From Pholis gunnellus (lineage: Eukaryota > Chordata > Actinopteri > Perciformes > Pholidae): a stretch of DNA of 64,000 nucleotides. Shown piece by piece: positions 1-12,317 of this stretch; the first letter of the stretch is position 1, and every line of letters begins with the position of its first letter. The DNA is taken from the NCBI GenBank assembly GCA_910591455.2, contig OU342821.1, positions 1,933,501 through 1,997,500 of the forward strand. Direction: 5' to 3'. A program made the position numbers and the translations under genes. Under the pieces are notes generated by a model, which saw only the letters and a program-made list of their open reading frames with translations, searched no databases and was not told the DNA's origin.

Positions 1-1639
1 AAACTGTGTGTGAACTCGTTCAACGGTTTTTATATATTCTTCAAATAACATTCACAGGGCCATGTTTAAGTGAACGTTTAAGTACATTCAGAAGATAATA
101 CTTCTGTACTTTTACTTTGTATATATATGGTTGCATTGAGGAAAGATTGGATATGTTTCTACACCACTTTATTAAATAAGCTATTCATCTATTCAGTACA
201 GTCCAGTAATCAATAAGTTCAACGCTTTATTGTAGAAAGACTGAAAGGCATGAAAGCCCCAAATGGACTCAAGGAAATAGATAAATAAATGAATCATTGA
301 GTAATAAACATTTTCTTCATTTCCTCTTCTGAGCTTTTATTATCACTTGAGAAATTACACATAAAATCACCATCATTTTCTATGTGCAGTGTGCGAGTAA
401 CACTGTGACCTAATTAGTTATTATGATATGCAAATAAGATACAACAGCGTGTCTCCAAAATGCAAATAATAACATAACCTAGTTTTCAATATGCAATATG
501 CTAATTAATATTCAAAAGGGGCGTGGTCTGTTTATTTCAATAGGGTTTGTCTTTTTCAGTGATATACAGCCATTCTTATGAACGACAGGCGTGGTCTATT
601 TGTGCACAGCTTCAAGAGGAATTTAAATCAAATCCTTTGCATTTGATTGGACCGCTCATAGCTCATGGTCCATAGAGACTGTGTTTCCACACACACCTCC
701 CTTCACTAAAAGTTGGGATGGATATGATGATGTCGTTGATTGAAACTGGTTGTCACTAGCTTACATAAGCACACATCATATTGTGTCTTACAAGTAGAAA
801 CGAGGATATATGCTATATATTTATTGTCAGTATGCAGAATAATGGGGGAGTGACCAATGTGTTCAGACCAAGCCCCCAGGAAGCAAATTTGACAAGTGTC
901 CAAACAGTGGAATTACAGCCTCTGGGTCTGCCACGTGATGCCAACACATGAACACATTATTTAATTCATTAGGTCCTAAAAGTTATAAAATATCCGGAGT
1001 TATTTTTCTTCCTCTGTTCGTGTGAACGAGAACGAGGATGGACCGAGGCCTGGGAGGCGGGGCTAAAGGAAACAACAGTGTTTGGAGTGATTCGTTTCAA
1101 CAATCCCAAATATGTATTACAGCTACCTACTAAAAATGAGATTTACAAATGTGTACAAGGATTTGTGAGTAATTGTGTGTTTTATGTTCCAAGCTACACA
1201 CAAATACCAAGCTTCCAGTCTGAACATGTGTCAAACAATGCACACTCAAAGCTGGAGAGACTAGCACGTTAGCCTAGCTATGATGCTAACTGGCACTATG
1301 GACTAGACAGGCCCAGGAGGAGGGCTGTTGTTCCCCGGTTGTATAGAAGTCTATGAGAAAATGACTCTACTTCTCTCTTGATCTATTACCTCAGTAAACA
1401 TTGTAAACATGAGTTTATGGTCTCAATCTCTAGTTTCAAGTCTTCTTCAACACAGCATGATGTTCATTTAGTAAATACGCAACCACCACAGGTCAGTGAC
1501 ACTATAGTTTGTTTGTAGTTTGATATCCAAGTAGCAGAAAAGACCAGCTTAGTGTACAGGGAAAACCAAAACTGGCAACAAAAAAAAGAGCGAGTTTTTA
1601 AATGTGTCCTCATGAGCCTGAACCTGGTCTGCATCAGAA

Positions 1640-1895
1640 CCCCCAACCCCCCCTCCCCTCCCCCCACAGACCTCTGTGCAACCTGGCTGACCTTTACGAT
1701 CTCTGCTGCCAGTCTGCCACCCCCTCCCAGAACACCTCTTCTCCACAGTCCACCCCCCCCCCCCGACCCATCACCCATCACCCCCTGTCCTGACAAAGCA
1801 TGCCTCCCTCCCCCCTCAGACTGCACCTCTCCCCCCTTACCTCTGTTGTCTTCCTCCCAGCTACACCAACAACACTCCCCCCCCCCCCCCCTCAT
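1640..1895. repeat. C-rich polypyrimidine tract
   Basis: Runs of C are broken by T and short mixed stretches on the plus strand. The low complexity keeps open frames on both strands, giving Pro/Ser-rich or Gly-rich conceptual proteins that are compositional artefacts. Several C runs of five or more could allow G-quadruplex or i-motif structure on the G-rich strand; this is inference only. Confidence 0.6.
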
Positions 1896-2213
1896 CCCAC
1901 ATCAGAGTGAGTGATTGGTCAAATAAATAAGAACATTCTTTGAGCATTTCTATCCAGAGTCATGCTTCAAATCTATAGGTATTCATCTATTTTATTTTAC
2001 TAGATCCACATATCTAAATATGTAGCTTTTGGATATCTGAGTTTTGGTGCGTAATATTGTTTTTCATAGTATTATGAATATAATATTTCAATAGAATCAA
2101 ACCAAAATAAATTACAACATAGGCGGAAACATCCTAAATGCAGATGTGGATTACAAATAGGGAAGATCAATAAAAAATCACTGATACCAAACAGGACATC
2201 AAAGGTTTTGATT

Positions 2214-2298
<85 letters not shown>

Positions 2299-2302
2299 CG
2301 TG
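2214..2302. repeat. GT dinucleotide microsatellite
   Basis: About 75 bases of uninterrupted GT are followed by a GCGTGC-rich degenerate end near 2293-2312. It produces spurious Cys-Val or Thr-His open frames. It is the longest pure dinucleotide array in the window and likely polymorphic. Confidence 0.95.
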
Positions 2303-3544
2303 CGTGTGCGCGCACATGTGCGTGTTCAGGAGTGTGTGTCTTTCCCGCTCCAGAGGGAGGAGCTCTGTGTACACCATGGAAACGTGCTCATTGTCCACAT
2401 CATTTGTGAGTACAGCGCAAAGGCTGAACCACGGTTTGTTCTGACATCATGTCATCTTTTTGTTTTGTTGGATCCTTTATTTTGAAGCAGAGGTGTTGTG
2501 TCTTAATGCAGTAGGTGAATGTGCTCTGTAAATAATCAGATAAAGACTCCTCTGCACCCTGTCTCTGTGTCATTACACCATGCATTGTTCACATTGACTC
2601 ATTCCTTCCATCCCTACCTACTGCAAGTTATTATGGGTAGCGGGAGCTGGAAATAGCCCACAGAGCTGGAGGAGCAGCGATGGTGTGATGTGTTAGGGTA
2701 GAGACGGAGAAATGAGCCAGCCAGGAAGAGGAGGAGGATGAAAGGGAGGAGGAGGAGGAGGAGGGTGCTGGAGGCTGTGAGGGAGGGTCAGCCTGTGGTG
2801 GCTCTGCTCTGGATACACAGCCCTGCTGATATCTCCATTCATTGATTTTAAAGAACACCACCAAGTGGCACAGAGCAGAGATAACAGGAGGAAGAGGGAA
2901 GGCTAGGTCTCACATGGTGCAGGTAGTGCATGTATTTGATGTATTCACGGATCATTTGTTGGGGACAGACAGCATTATAGACAATAGCCGTCCCTATAAG
3001 CACAGCATGCTCAGCATGACAAACCTCATTAAGTATTTCATGATTCATTATGAGCAGCTCTTTGGCCAAGGAGGCTGGGGAGTAAAACACAGCATTTGCC
3101 ACTTTACCAAAAAGAAAAAGAGATTAATAATGAACTCAAGGCCCACTTACTAGTGTTTTCTACTGCATCTACAGTCGAGTTTGCTCATGACAATAGCTCG
3201 TCTGTCATCATGTGACCCAATGAAATGTTGAACATATAATGAGTGGAACATATACAACAAGCATACTCCATCCATTGAGGAAGACCATGACATGCAGCTG
3301 AAAGCCCAGGAAAAAAGATACGTGGACACTGAATTTAGTTCTTCAGATTCCTTTTTATTTTCTTCTTTTTATCAAACTACTGTTTCCAAGGTCAAATGAA
3401 AATAGATAATGTTGTTTTGGACAGTTATATTGCATTATTATTGTTTCCCATTTCTAAGGGTTTACACTTGTTACTAATGACTTTATTCATGTTAAATCAT
3501 TTAATAACGATTGGGAAAAATATCACATGGACTCAATCTATTTA

Positions 3545-3780
3545 CAATAACAACTTGTTAAAGCAACAGTTTGACATTTTGAGAAATAAGCTTATTTGCT
3601 TTCTGTCGTACACTTAGTTGAAAAGATCAGCACTCTCATATCTTTCTGCAGAACTAAGAAATAGTCTGAAAATAAACTTGATTTTAGACCATTTCAGTGT
3701 TTCCAGTCTTTGTGCTAAGCTAAGCTAACCTTCTGCTAGCTGTAGCTTCTTATTGAATGTATTATCGATATTTCCTTTTA
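3545..3780 (+). repeat. Teleost interspersed repeat fragment (unclassified)
   Basis: It contains 'gctaagctaagctaacc' followed by 'gctagctgtagcttc', a word order I recognise from a very abundant fish repeat. A second fragment of apparently the same family lies at about 12045-12175, where 'agcttagcataaagactg' and 'cagctagcctggctctgtcc' occur. No terminal repeats or target duplication can be made out, so I do not assign a class. Confidence 0.5.
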
Positions 3781-4079
3781 ACCTTTACGGCAGACTTAAT
3801 GGATTACTGTAAAAAGTATTTTATTATTTACATGTATTATTATATATAGCTTATAATAAAGTCAGACACCGGTCGCCCTTTATTAATGACATATGTATTT
3901 CCATACTTTGCATTAGTGAATAAAAGGGAACCACACCAGTGTGCCTGATGTAATAAGCATGAAAGCATTTCCAGTGAATGTATTGAAGTGTGTTTTTCCT
4001 GATGTGTGACCCTGGTCAGTCACTGTAGGCCTGTGACTGCATCAGTATTCAATCAGAACAAACCACAACAGCCACATAT

Positions 4080-5696
4080 ACGGTTTTCATTTTTTATTAA
4101 GATTATACATTTTTAACAAATATTTTCTGGAACAGTTTTACCCGGTGATATACAATTTAGTAAGCACAAAAATACAAGAATAACAACAAAATATGTAGAG
4201 AATGGCTGAATACTCTCTTTATTTTGGTACACATAGTGCTCATGAAGCTAATGCGTGGATTCTCAGGTTATGGCTAAATCAAGAGTTTGCCTTTTTAAAA
4301 CAAAAGGACTAACATAATTATTTCACAAAACAAAGTAAAACTCACAAAACCAAGACATGTTGGAATTATGAATTACTGTGAAGGCTTTGAGCAACCAGGA
4401 TTAAGAGGAGGGGGGAAACCAACCATCACTGCTCACTATCTCACACTGGGAGAGTGTTCCAGTACCAAAGTGTCGGAGCGCCATTCAGTGATGTGAGTTG
4501 GTTCAGAGTCTGTGTACCTCAAAGTGTTTAGGAGGGAGTCTCATTTCACATGACAACAATCTGTTTTTCCAAAAGGCTCCTTGGCCCAGAACAGGAGAGA
4601 CGTCCAGTCACTTTCTGTTTGTTACAATAGTTAGCAGTGGTGTGCATTTCATTTAAGGCAACGGAAGTCAATCCATTTCATCAGTCACAGAAGTGTCATC
4701 TGAAGACATGTTTCTCCTATTCTGACAACAGGAGCACCTGTACACAGCTCACTGTGTGGGACACAAACTCTCTCATCTCCCTGCTCGTTTAAATGCTCAC
4801 TTTTTAAATAGCTTTTCTTTTTTCCTGCAAAAATAAAGTTGATTTAGACCTTGTAGAGGAGACAGGTTCAGTTGTAACGCCTCCATATCCTCCAATCAGA
4901 AACAGGTGTGGGTGATGTCACACGTACACACCGATTAACCACACTGGCATATGTTAATATGTGAGGTATAATTCTTGACACTTATCTTTTTATTACAAGT
5001 ATGTGAAATGCCATCCAATGCTCAGAGGTAAAGGTTCTAAATTCCTTGTCAATGTTTTACATATAATGAACAATCATGTCAGTTATAGATTACAGTTTGG
5101 CCAATTGTGATGTTTTGACACTTTGAGTGTTATAAGTTTATGAATAATTAATTACCAAACAAGTGAGCATTACTGGACAGTGAAATGTGCTACTGGCCAG
5201 GCTGCTGTTGGTGAACTGACCTCACACATGACACTCTGTGCGTAACACGGCACAGCTTCTGTGATAACACTGATTTCACCGAGTACACGTTCTGCTGCAG
5301 CACTCGGACTGTGGCACATACAGAGGACAGTTCTCCCGGTGAACTGCCAACGTTCCCCCCGTGGTTCCTTTTATATTCGGTAACGTTCCAAAAACTTGTT
5401 CACAGAACATCCCCGGGAGGTTGTAGTAAGCGTTCCGTCATGGACACGTTACTCTGGGAACGTTCACTAAGTCTTGCGTAGTCATTTCAAAAACACAGAA
5501 CATTTGCTGAAGTTTACAGGCGATATGTTCACATGAGAACATGTTGTAAACGTCCTGCAGAACATGGGAACGACACTTTGTTATCAGGAACATTCTCCTG
5601 AGTTTGGTCGCGCGTTCCCCAACAATCTCCTCTGGGTTTAGTTTAATACTTCATGTTATAACTGACCCCGGTGTCTCCTAAAATAAAGGCTTTGAT
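4080..5696 (-). other. 3' flank and probable 3' UTR of ier5l
   Basis: This stretch lies directly downstream of the ier5l stop codon. On the minus strand AATAAA hexamers occur at about 4988-4993, 4215-4220 and 4093-4098, any of which could be the polyadenylation signal. Immediate early transcripts usually have long AU-rich 3' UTRs, which fits the composition, but transcript ends cannot be read from DNA alone. The part at about 5330-5630 is rich in 'gaacgttc'-like words and looks like a diverged repeat insertion. Confidence 0.4.
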
Positions 5697-6578
5697 TCAA
5701 AATGCCACAATCGCTCTTGTCCATGCCCCCAGACTGGCCAGGACCTGTTTGCTACAGATCTGTTCCAAGTCCGCCTGTCTGCTCAGCAGCCCTGAAAACC
5801 CCGAGCCGAAGATGGAAATCAGGTTGGAGATGTTGGACGTGTCCGTGTAGTCTAGGTTGGAGTAGGAACAGTCCTCGCGTTTCGCCCGTTTGCGAGCAGC
5901 TGTAAAGTCCGATACTTCCTCAACGTCGGATATACAACAGCCGAACTCAACCTTCCGCTTCTTGGCCGAGGACTGCGCGCCCTGACCGAACTGGAGCGCA
6001 TCACAGCAGCAGTCCTGGTGGAGGTAGCCGTTCTCCACGGTGGTCACCACATGCGTGTCCAAATCCAGCACCGTGGTCTTGTTGCAGTGCGTGCTGCTGC
6101 TTGCGGGAAGTTGGTCACAGTGGGACACAGGGGAAGCCTCCATGCAGCAGCTCCGGTAGTAGGAGGGATCCGGTTCCCGGCTCCCGTCCTCGAGGGATGA
6201 GCAGCCGAAAAGAGCGCTCGCTGTCCGGGAGTGCACCGCTGACTGCGCCGCGCCTCGGTGGAACGCAGAGCCGCACAGACTCGCCTCTTCGCCGCAGCCA
6301 GCTGCCCGCGCCTGCTCCTCATCGTCGGCGTCCTCTGCGTCCAGATCCAGCGGGTTGAGCTCCTGGATCTCGTTGCAGACCGTCATCACCTCCTCGTACT
6401 GCTGCATCCTATAGATCTCCGCGTATTTCTCCTTGATGTAGACCTGCCTGGCATTCCTCAGCACATAGGACACCAGCAGGTTTTTGTGCAGCTTGATGCC
6501 CCCTCTCTGCGTCCTGGAGTTGTGGATCTTCATTAGGGAAATGGAGATCAGACTTTGCGCGTCCACTGCGCATTCCAT
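5697..6578 (-). CDS. ier5l: Immediate early response gene 5-like protein (IER5L)
   Basis: An intact single-exon frame of 293 residues. The start at 6578 gives MECAVDAQSLISISLMKIH, matching the start I know for vertebrate IER5L; an upstream in-frame Met would add 11 unrelated residues. Residues 1-50 form the basic IER-family N-terminal domain (RTQRGGIKLHKNLLVSYVL). Residues 168-190 hold the IER5L signature TTVLDLDTHVVTTVENGYL. Basic clusters KKRK (about 206) and KRAKRE (about 230) look like nuclear localisation signals. The C-terminus has NISNLISIFGSGFSGLL (about 249-265) and ends LGAWTRAIVAF. An acidic stretch lies near residues 75-90. Family knowledge: IER2, IER5 and IER5L are intronless, growth- and stress-induced nuclear proteins, and IER5 binds PP2A-B55 and HSF1. 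The mid-region lacks the long Gln/His/Pro tracts of the mammalian protein, so it is shorter. No damage is seen. Confidence 0.95.
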   Translation of the reverse strand: MECAVDAQSLISISLMKIHNSRTQRGGIKLHKNLLVSYVLRNARQVYIKEKYAEIYRMQQYEEVMTVCNEIQELNPLDLDAEDADDEEQARAAGCGEEASLCGSAFHRGAAQSAVHSRTASALFGCSSLEDGSREPDPSYYRSCCMEASPVSHCDQLPASSSTHCNKTTVLDLDTHVVTTVENGYLHQDCCCDALQFGQGAQSSAKKRKVEFGCCISDVEEVSDFTAARKRAKREDCSYSNLDYTDTSNISNLISIFGSGFSGLLSRQADLEQICSKQVLASLGAWTRAIVAF

Positions 6579-6900
6579 GGTGTTGATCATTATGATATTT
6601 CCCCAGTCCACCTCCAGCTCCTCTCCGGGAGGCGAAACCAGACTCTCAGCTATCTCAACGGGAGTCGTTTTGTTCGAGGAGAAAGGTTTGAGTCAGCTCT
6701 GTGGGGAAACATCGGACACAATGATCCGCCTCTTTCTGAAAGCAAGCAATTATTTGCAGATGGCCTGAAACCAGAACTCATATATAGTCAAGACTGAGGG
6801 CCCGCCCTCTTCAGGAAGAGCCAATCAGAAGCCTGGGATCTTTTGAGTGGCAGACTTGCGCGCTGGAAATATGTCCTTCTCGACCAATCAGCGTCAGGCG
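6579..6900 (-). promoter_or_regulatory. ier5l: ier5l promoter and 5' UTR
   Basis: On the minus strand a TATATA box lies at about 6779-6787, placing the expected start site near 6755 and giving a 5' UTR of roughly 175 nt. A GC-box-like cccgccc lies at 6801-6807. Two CCAAT motifs (plus-strand ccaatca) occur at about 6821 and 6884. TATA plus CCAAT plus GC boxes is a typical layout for an inducible immediate early gene. I looked for a consensus serum response element, CC(A/T)6GG, and did not find a clear one. Confidence 0.7.
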
Positions 6901-9900
6901 GTTCCTCTGTACTATTCAAATTCCACCCTGGTTGTCTGACAGGAATATCCTCATTGCAGCTGCCCCATAGCTGGGACTTCCAGAAAACCAGTTAGTTTTC
7001 CGGATAAACCAACCGAGATAAAAAAAAAAAGTCTTCACAGATTATTTTTAAAGTTTGGTGTTCCAAGGACAAATGTAACCTTTTAGACCAAGATAGCTGA
7101 ACTTCATTTTGTCTCCAAACTTTTGAAGACAGACTTGAGATGAAACAAAACAAGTAGAAGAACAAAAACCAAAACAAGCACATTGTAAATGATGACACCT
7201 CATAGGGCTAACAGGAAGATGTGCATTGGAAAAATAGTCCTTCTGAAGCCAAAAACGCATTGTTTTCAATGCAGTATGTACAGTGTATGCACACACATAT
7301 ATGGATCCATACAAACAGAATGTCAGTCAAAATGTGGTGGACTCGTGGAAGTCATCCTGTGATGAAGACATGCTCAGTCATATGGCACATTAGCGCTGTA
7401 ACAAGAGACTATGTTACAAACTGGGTGTTTAGTAAGACCTGGAGGTAAACACTTATTCTGTTTTAAAGGGCATCGAAAGCACATTCCCTTGCTTTCCTCT
7501 GGTATCTAGCCATGCAGATCATTTCAGTTGGATTCATCCTGGTTGTGAACTTCCTGCCTCCACCTGAATACAATGGAGGTAATTAGAAATTAGAATCGTA
7601 TTTGTGGGGCTCACAGTATTGGAAAATTACATTTTGTCACGTTGTCCTGGTTACTCTGGATAGTCCACAGCCCTCACTGTCAACGTTTTTCATTTGAAAT
7701 TCTTTCTAGCAAAGAGAGTCCCAATGAAATTGTTATTCAATTATTAACTTGTCCATTCCAATCCACCTCCATTGTATTTGGGTGGAGGCAGAAATCACAG
7801 GGACAAATGTCCCACAGTATGTGTTTTGAGACTGAGAAGTTTCATTGATGGACGCATAAATACAAGCGGACCTCCATGGCTGAGACCTGTGTCCATTAGT
7901 GCCTCGAATGGCTCCAATAATTCTTCAACTGCACAAGATTCCACATAAAACATCTCCATTTCTCTTTCAATTCAATGTGAGTATGTCTTGCCCACAGCTA
8001 GTCAGAGTTTCTACTGAGGCTCCAAGTTAACTTGTGTCATGGTGGCACTTTGAGGATAACGTTTAAAGCTACAATAATGGAGATTTTCAAAGGGTCACAT
8101 GACTGGATTGCTTGTTGTGATGAAACCCACTGAAAATGATTACCCAACTGCAGTTATTTTGGGCCAACAACTTCACAGACTTGGTTTGCTTACAGGTTGT
8201 CATAGCGTCGCTTCTAGCACAGGCAGGCAGCCGTTTTCAGAGAAAAACCTCTAAAAAGCCACCGTACACTTCCTGCTCAGCACCATGAGGTGACCACATC
8301 CATGGCTCCACATGATAAGTAATGTTGCTCTGGTCCGATCCCAATCTCCACACTCACGTACTCACAGACTTTGAGTCTCTCTCACACTTTGCGTAGATCC
8401 GCATTTCTGCAGACTTTGCCTGAGGGAATTACCCACAATTCATAGCAATGTGAGGTTAAACTCGGGGTTACCAGAGGAAGCATGGAGACGTAAAAAAAGA
8501 TAAACAAAGGCACATTTATGTTCAGCCTGGAATATTGCGTTGACACAAAAACATTTGGGATTAAAGATGGATCATTAAATCACATGAAATCAGAGGAATG
8601 GAAGCAGAGATTATAATACTCAGATTTATTCATCAAATATTACATTTAGTCATTGAAACGCTTTTGCCAAAAACAAGTAAATACATTATTTTAAATGACC
8701 TCTCATTTTGTGAGGAAGACGTTCAAATTAAGGAATAAAAAGTATAAAATAAATACCCACATTTGTACATAATATTTATTGATGTTGTCATGGTAACGTG
8801 ATATGTTGCAGCAAAGTATTCTTCCATTTGTATTAAAACCATTTCGAACCCTTACAGTCTTTCACACAACCATTCACCGGAGAGTTCAGGGTTTAAGGCC
8901 TTAGGGGTCACTGGGATTGGGCCTCTGTGTCTGCTGAATGTGTGAGTGTGAATGCCAGCATCCTAAACCATGATGCCGGATGAACTGAATGTTGAGGTCC
9001 TCTGCTCAGAGGGTGAAGAGCTCCCTGACCTTGTTGTCTTTCAATTCGCTGCCATTCGCCGTTACTGTTGGTTAGCTGCTAACTTCTGCTCACTGCCCTT
9101 CCACTGTGCCGGCTGTCCATTTTCACATGGATGTCGGCTCGGCTCTGTGTCTGCCTCGCTGTCGTCTCAGCTGAGGGACAACTCTGTCTCCCCCCATTCT
9201 GCCTTCGTTCCTTTCATACAAAACAGTTAAGCGGAATGTCGGCACAGTCCCGCCTTAAACAGGTTGTGTGAAAGGGGATTCTGACGCTTACATTTGTTTT
9301 CTGATCAATAGCAGTTAATCATTACACCCCTATAAACAACTGTTGGCTAACGCATTTTTCATATCCTTTACCAACACAACGCTGACATGCTTCATCTTGC
9401 TTTCACACCTGAACCGTTTAGTACAGATAAAACGAACTTGGGTCAGTTTGCCCGGTTCGTACGGTTTGTTTGTGCTGGTGTGAAAGCTGTCAATGGAACC
9501 CAAGTGCGGATCAAACAACCAAACCAAGATCGTCTGAAAAGGTGGATCTCTCTGCTTCCAAGCAGACTCTGGTACAGATTCAGTCTGTTTGTGGTGCGCA
9601 AAGGAGCCAACCGCAGGATTTTATAATAGCAGATATGTGATATTAGCATGATTTCAATAACTAAACTTCTAATCAGTTCATCTTCTGATTGTGAAAACTG
9701 TTCAGGAAATAACCTTATTGATCAGTATTTAACACCATGTACGGTATATAACCTATTTATCTAAATCAAAAGCTGTCAAAACCGACTGTGTACTCTGTCG
9801 GTTCATTACATCCAACAAAAGGTGTGTGACAGCCATCCACAGTATAGCCCTGAATCATTACTGGACAGACGTGCTCCAGTCATCTGGGAGCACGCAAAGG

Positions 9901-10633
9901 GCTTTTGATCTAGTGTTTGTTCAGTCTTGTCTCTACCTGTTATTCTCATTATTCATAACATTGTCAATTTGCAGTCTTATAATACTAATAATGCTTACCA
10001 TCAGTTCATTCCTTGTGAGCTCTTTGTGACACCAAAGACTATGCATTTATGTCAGAGGCATTAGAGTGCTGCATAAACTGATAAACTGTTGGTCCTGATG
10101 ATGCAGGATGACAATCGCTAAAAACGTCCAGTCAATGAGCTACCTTTCAGTCTGTATAACTGTATGTTAACTTCTCTTGGTTGTTTGGTGTGGACCAGAT
10201 GAACCCAACTACAGCTGTGAAAGCCAAAAATGAGTTAATGCAGTTTTAAATTGAAATGTGTTTTGAAGTGTGTTTTTGGTACATTGACAGGTATTTCAGC
10301 CTGTATCAGTTGGCAATGGTGGTTTCCCCAGACTGCATCCTCTTTGACAGAATTAAGATGGCAGTGAGCAGGAAACCCAAACCCTCGGCTTCAGAACAAC
10401 AGACATGGACACTATGTCAGTGTTGTTGTTGTTGTTTTTTGCAAAAGATATGGCAGCATCTTGAGAGTCACAGTGAGGTATCCAGCATAAGCAAAGACAA
10501 CAAGTCTCACATGACATCAAAGTAGACTGATGTGTTTGTGATGAGTTCTTGGACAAAATCTGAACATTTAAAAGTTCTGCTTCCTCAAACCGTGTGTCTC
10601 TGAATATTCATAACTCTTGTTGTCAGTAAACAT
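6900..10633. other. Intergenic DNA with diverged repeats, no gene seen
   Basis: No coding region can be supported. At 7551-7793 there is a pair of inverted arms. About 8040-8290 resembles a teleost interspersed repeat also present near 57620-57960 (shared words 'ccgtacact' and 'ctgctcagca'). About 9363-10230 has the look of a DNA transposon remnant, with 'gctttcacacctg' near its left side and 'agctgtgaaag' near its right, but I could not confirm terminal repeats or a target duplication. Confidence 0.5.
7551..7793. repeat. Inverted repeat, about 28-bp arms
   Basis: The left arm at 7551-7580 (ctgcctccacctgaatac, then aatggaggt) is nearly the reverse complement of the right arm at 7763-7793 (cacctccattgtatttggg, then tggaggcagaa). 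The spacer is about 180 bp. The arms differ at only two or three positions. This could be the ends of a small transposable element or a foldback structure. Confidence 0.7.
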
Positions 10634-11007
10634 AAGGGGTGTAACCATACATCGATCTGGATAGATATATCGACTCAAAGATCAATGATTCAACATCATC
10701 AATGCAAAATGAAAACATCAATACACAACATCATCTTTAAGATATGGCTTTATTTTGAAATTTCCATGGCACGAGTGAAACTCCTTCATACAGCGTCCAG
10801 TAATGAAAGTGTCAAATCATGTTTTAGTTGCTTTTTATGAGTTGATTTATATGCAACTGACTGAGTTAAATGGAAACATGATTTTGTCATATTGATCACA
10901 GGCACCTGAATTTAATCAAATTGAAATTGTATCAACAAATATCATATTACTGACCAAAAAATCGATATAATATCGTATCGTGATGAGGCTTGTGATTTAC
11001 ACCCCTT
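10634..11007. mobile_element. hAT-type MITE with 8-bp target duplication
   Basis: A 374-bp element with short inverted ends: it starts aaggggtgtaa and ends ttacacccctt. It is flanked by the perfect 8-bp direct repeat GTAAACAT at 10626-10633 and 11008-11015, the hallmark of hAT-superfamily insertion. The interior is AT-rich with ATCGAT/TATCG words near both ends and encodes nothing. It is therefore non-autonomous. The perfect target duplication suggests the insertion is fairly young or at least undisturbed. Confidence 0.85.
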
Positions 11008-11208
11008 GTAAACATGTTGCAACAATATCTGATACAACAATACAATTTATTGAAATGTATAATAATATTAATGTTGTTATTGACATGGCAGCTGAATATG
11101 TGGAATGAATAAAGCATTAATAAAAGAAAACGCTTGGTTTCTTTGTGTATAGTATATAGTATACTTCAGTTACACACCAACTCAGTAACATATAGTAGGA
11201 AGGCAGCA

Positions 11209-11300
11209 TTGCAGTGGCCTCTACAGGTTTAATCACAGGATCAAATGTTTGCCATGTGAGTGCAATAACCCGTGTTGAACCTGTAGAGGCCAGTGCAGCA
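11209..11300. repeat. Inverted repeat, about 20-bp arms
   Basis: The left arm gcagtggcctctacaggtt near 11210-11229 pairs with aacctgtagaggccagtgc near 11277-11297, with one mismatch and a loop of about 47 nt. No transcript context is visible. It could be the ends of a tiny element or a hairpin. Confidence 0.65.
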
Positions 11301-11445
11301 CTAGTTTTCTGCCCTTTGTGATTAGTGTTTTGTCACTGTTTCCAAATTCTCCTTTTGAGGTGGGACATTGCTTCTACAGTCTTCAACAAGATATTTATTC
11401 TCCATGCAGTACGAAGCAGAATTTATGAGAACCTGTAACTCTGAC

Positions 11446-11608
11446 TGGATAAGACCAAGACCAGGCTGATGGATGGCTGAAGGGCACCTGGTTGTATTGT
11501 TCTCTATGAATGATGAATGTATGATGCAGAGCAGGACACACACTCATCTTTTCTTCCAGAGGAGGTAGCTGTTTGCAAAGTGGAGCACAGCCCAGAGGTT
11601 TCCTTCAG
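11446..11608. repeat. 155-bp dispersed unit, copy 1
   Basis: The segment from 'aggctgatggatggctg' to 'aggtttccttcagttt' recurs nearly unchanged at about 12433-12588, differing by a few substitutions and a short 'aag' insertion. The flanks of the two copies are unrelated, so this is a mobile or duplicated unit rather than part of one large duplication. It has no visible terminal repeats and no recognisable protein. Confidence 0.75.
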
Positions 11609-12169
11609 TTTAATATATAAAGATCACCGCTCACCAGATAAAGGCTTGTTGGAGGTTCTGGAGCTGATATTCAACATATAAGTGAGAGCACCCCCACGCT
11701 GAAATATGTGCCTTATTGATTTCTCGAGGAAAGCTTTCAGTAAGGAACCCTCTTCAAAAATATTTTTTCAATCATTGAATGACACAATTAGTAAAAAAAA
11801 AAAGCCCGCCATTTCAAGTGCAGTAAGTCAAAAAATACAACAACAACATTAACAACAACAACAATGAAAGAATACATGACAACACGTTAATGCAAATACG
11901 CAAGATGCATCAAATGGGCAGGAATGCATGATTTCTGCATCCACCCCAATCTTGAGCAAGTTTTATTTTTAATGGAACTACTTTCTACCAAAGGAATAGA
12001 TCCTAAGAACGGTCTGTGTGTTCATTCCAGAGCTGGAGTCAAGAAATGGTTAGCCTAGCTTAGCATAAAGACTGAAAACAGAGGGAAACAGCTAGCCTGG
12101 CTCTGTCCAAAGTTAAAAAATACACCGACCAACACATCTGAAGCTCATTAATTAACACGTTCTTACTAA

Positions 12170-12317
12170 CACAGGCTCCGTCCTCTACTGGCCTCTATGG
12201 GTAGTACTCTCTTCCAATCCCAAGCACGAATTCACCCATTGAAAATCTGCAAGAGCGTAGCGTAGGGCGTGCTTACCCGTAACTACCCGAATATGCGTAG
12301 ACCTCCCAGTATATAAG
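12170..12317. mobile_element. Probable DIRS-like terminal repeat (left copy)
   Basis: This stretch is the diverged reverse complement of about 17100-17240: 'ctctactggcctctatggg' here matches 'cccataaagtccagtagag' there, and 'ttgaaaatctgca' matches 'tgcaaattttcag'. I estimate about 75 percent identity over about 80 bp. Since 15223-17000 carries DIRS-like coding debris and DIRS elements end in inverted repeats, I read this as the opposite terminus of that element. The alternative is an independent solo terminus. Confidence 0.5.

Larger units (their letters stand above)
1..4080. other. Intergenic AT-rich DNA, no gene seen
   Basis: No reading frame here resembles a protein I know, and the short open frames lack splice context. 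Contents worth noting are two POU octamers (ATGCAAAT) at 428-435 and 460-467, a C-rich polypyrimidine tract at about 1640-1895, a long GT tract near 2214-2302, and GGA-rich DNA near 2725-2765. A fragment of a common teleost interspersed repeat lies at about 3545-3780. The interval lies beyond the 3' end of ier5l, so distal regulatory DNA is possible but is not shown by the sequence. Confidence 0.6.

Noticed and set aside
1464..1914. Pro-rich and Gly-rich proteins
   Set aside because: They arise from C-rich low-complexity DNA, with no splice signals or family features.
6579..6611. Upstream Met of ier5l giving an 11-residue extension
   Set aside because: Conservation with vertebrate IER5L starts exactly at MECA (6578); the extension matches nothing.
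5702..6768. Plus-strand and alternative-frame proteins across ier5l
   Set aside because: They are shadows of the ier5l coding frame, which alone shows family conservation.
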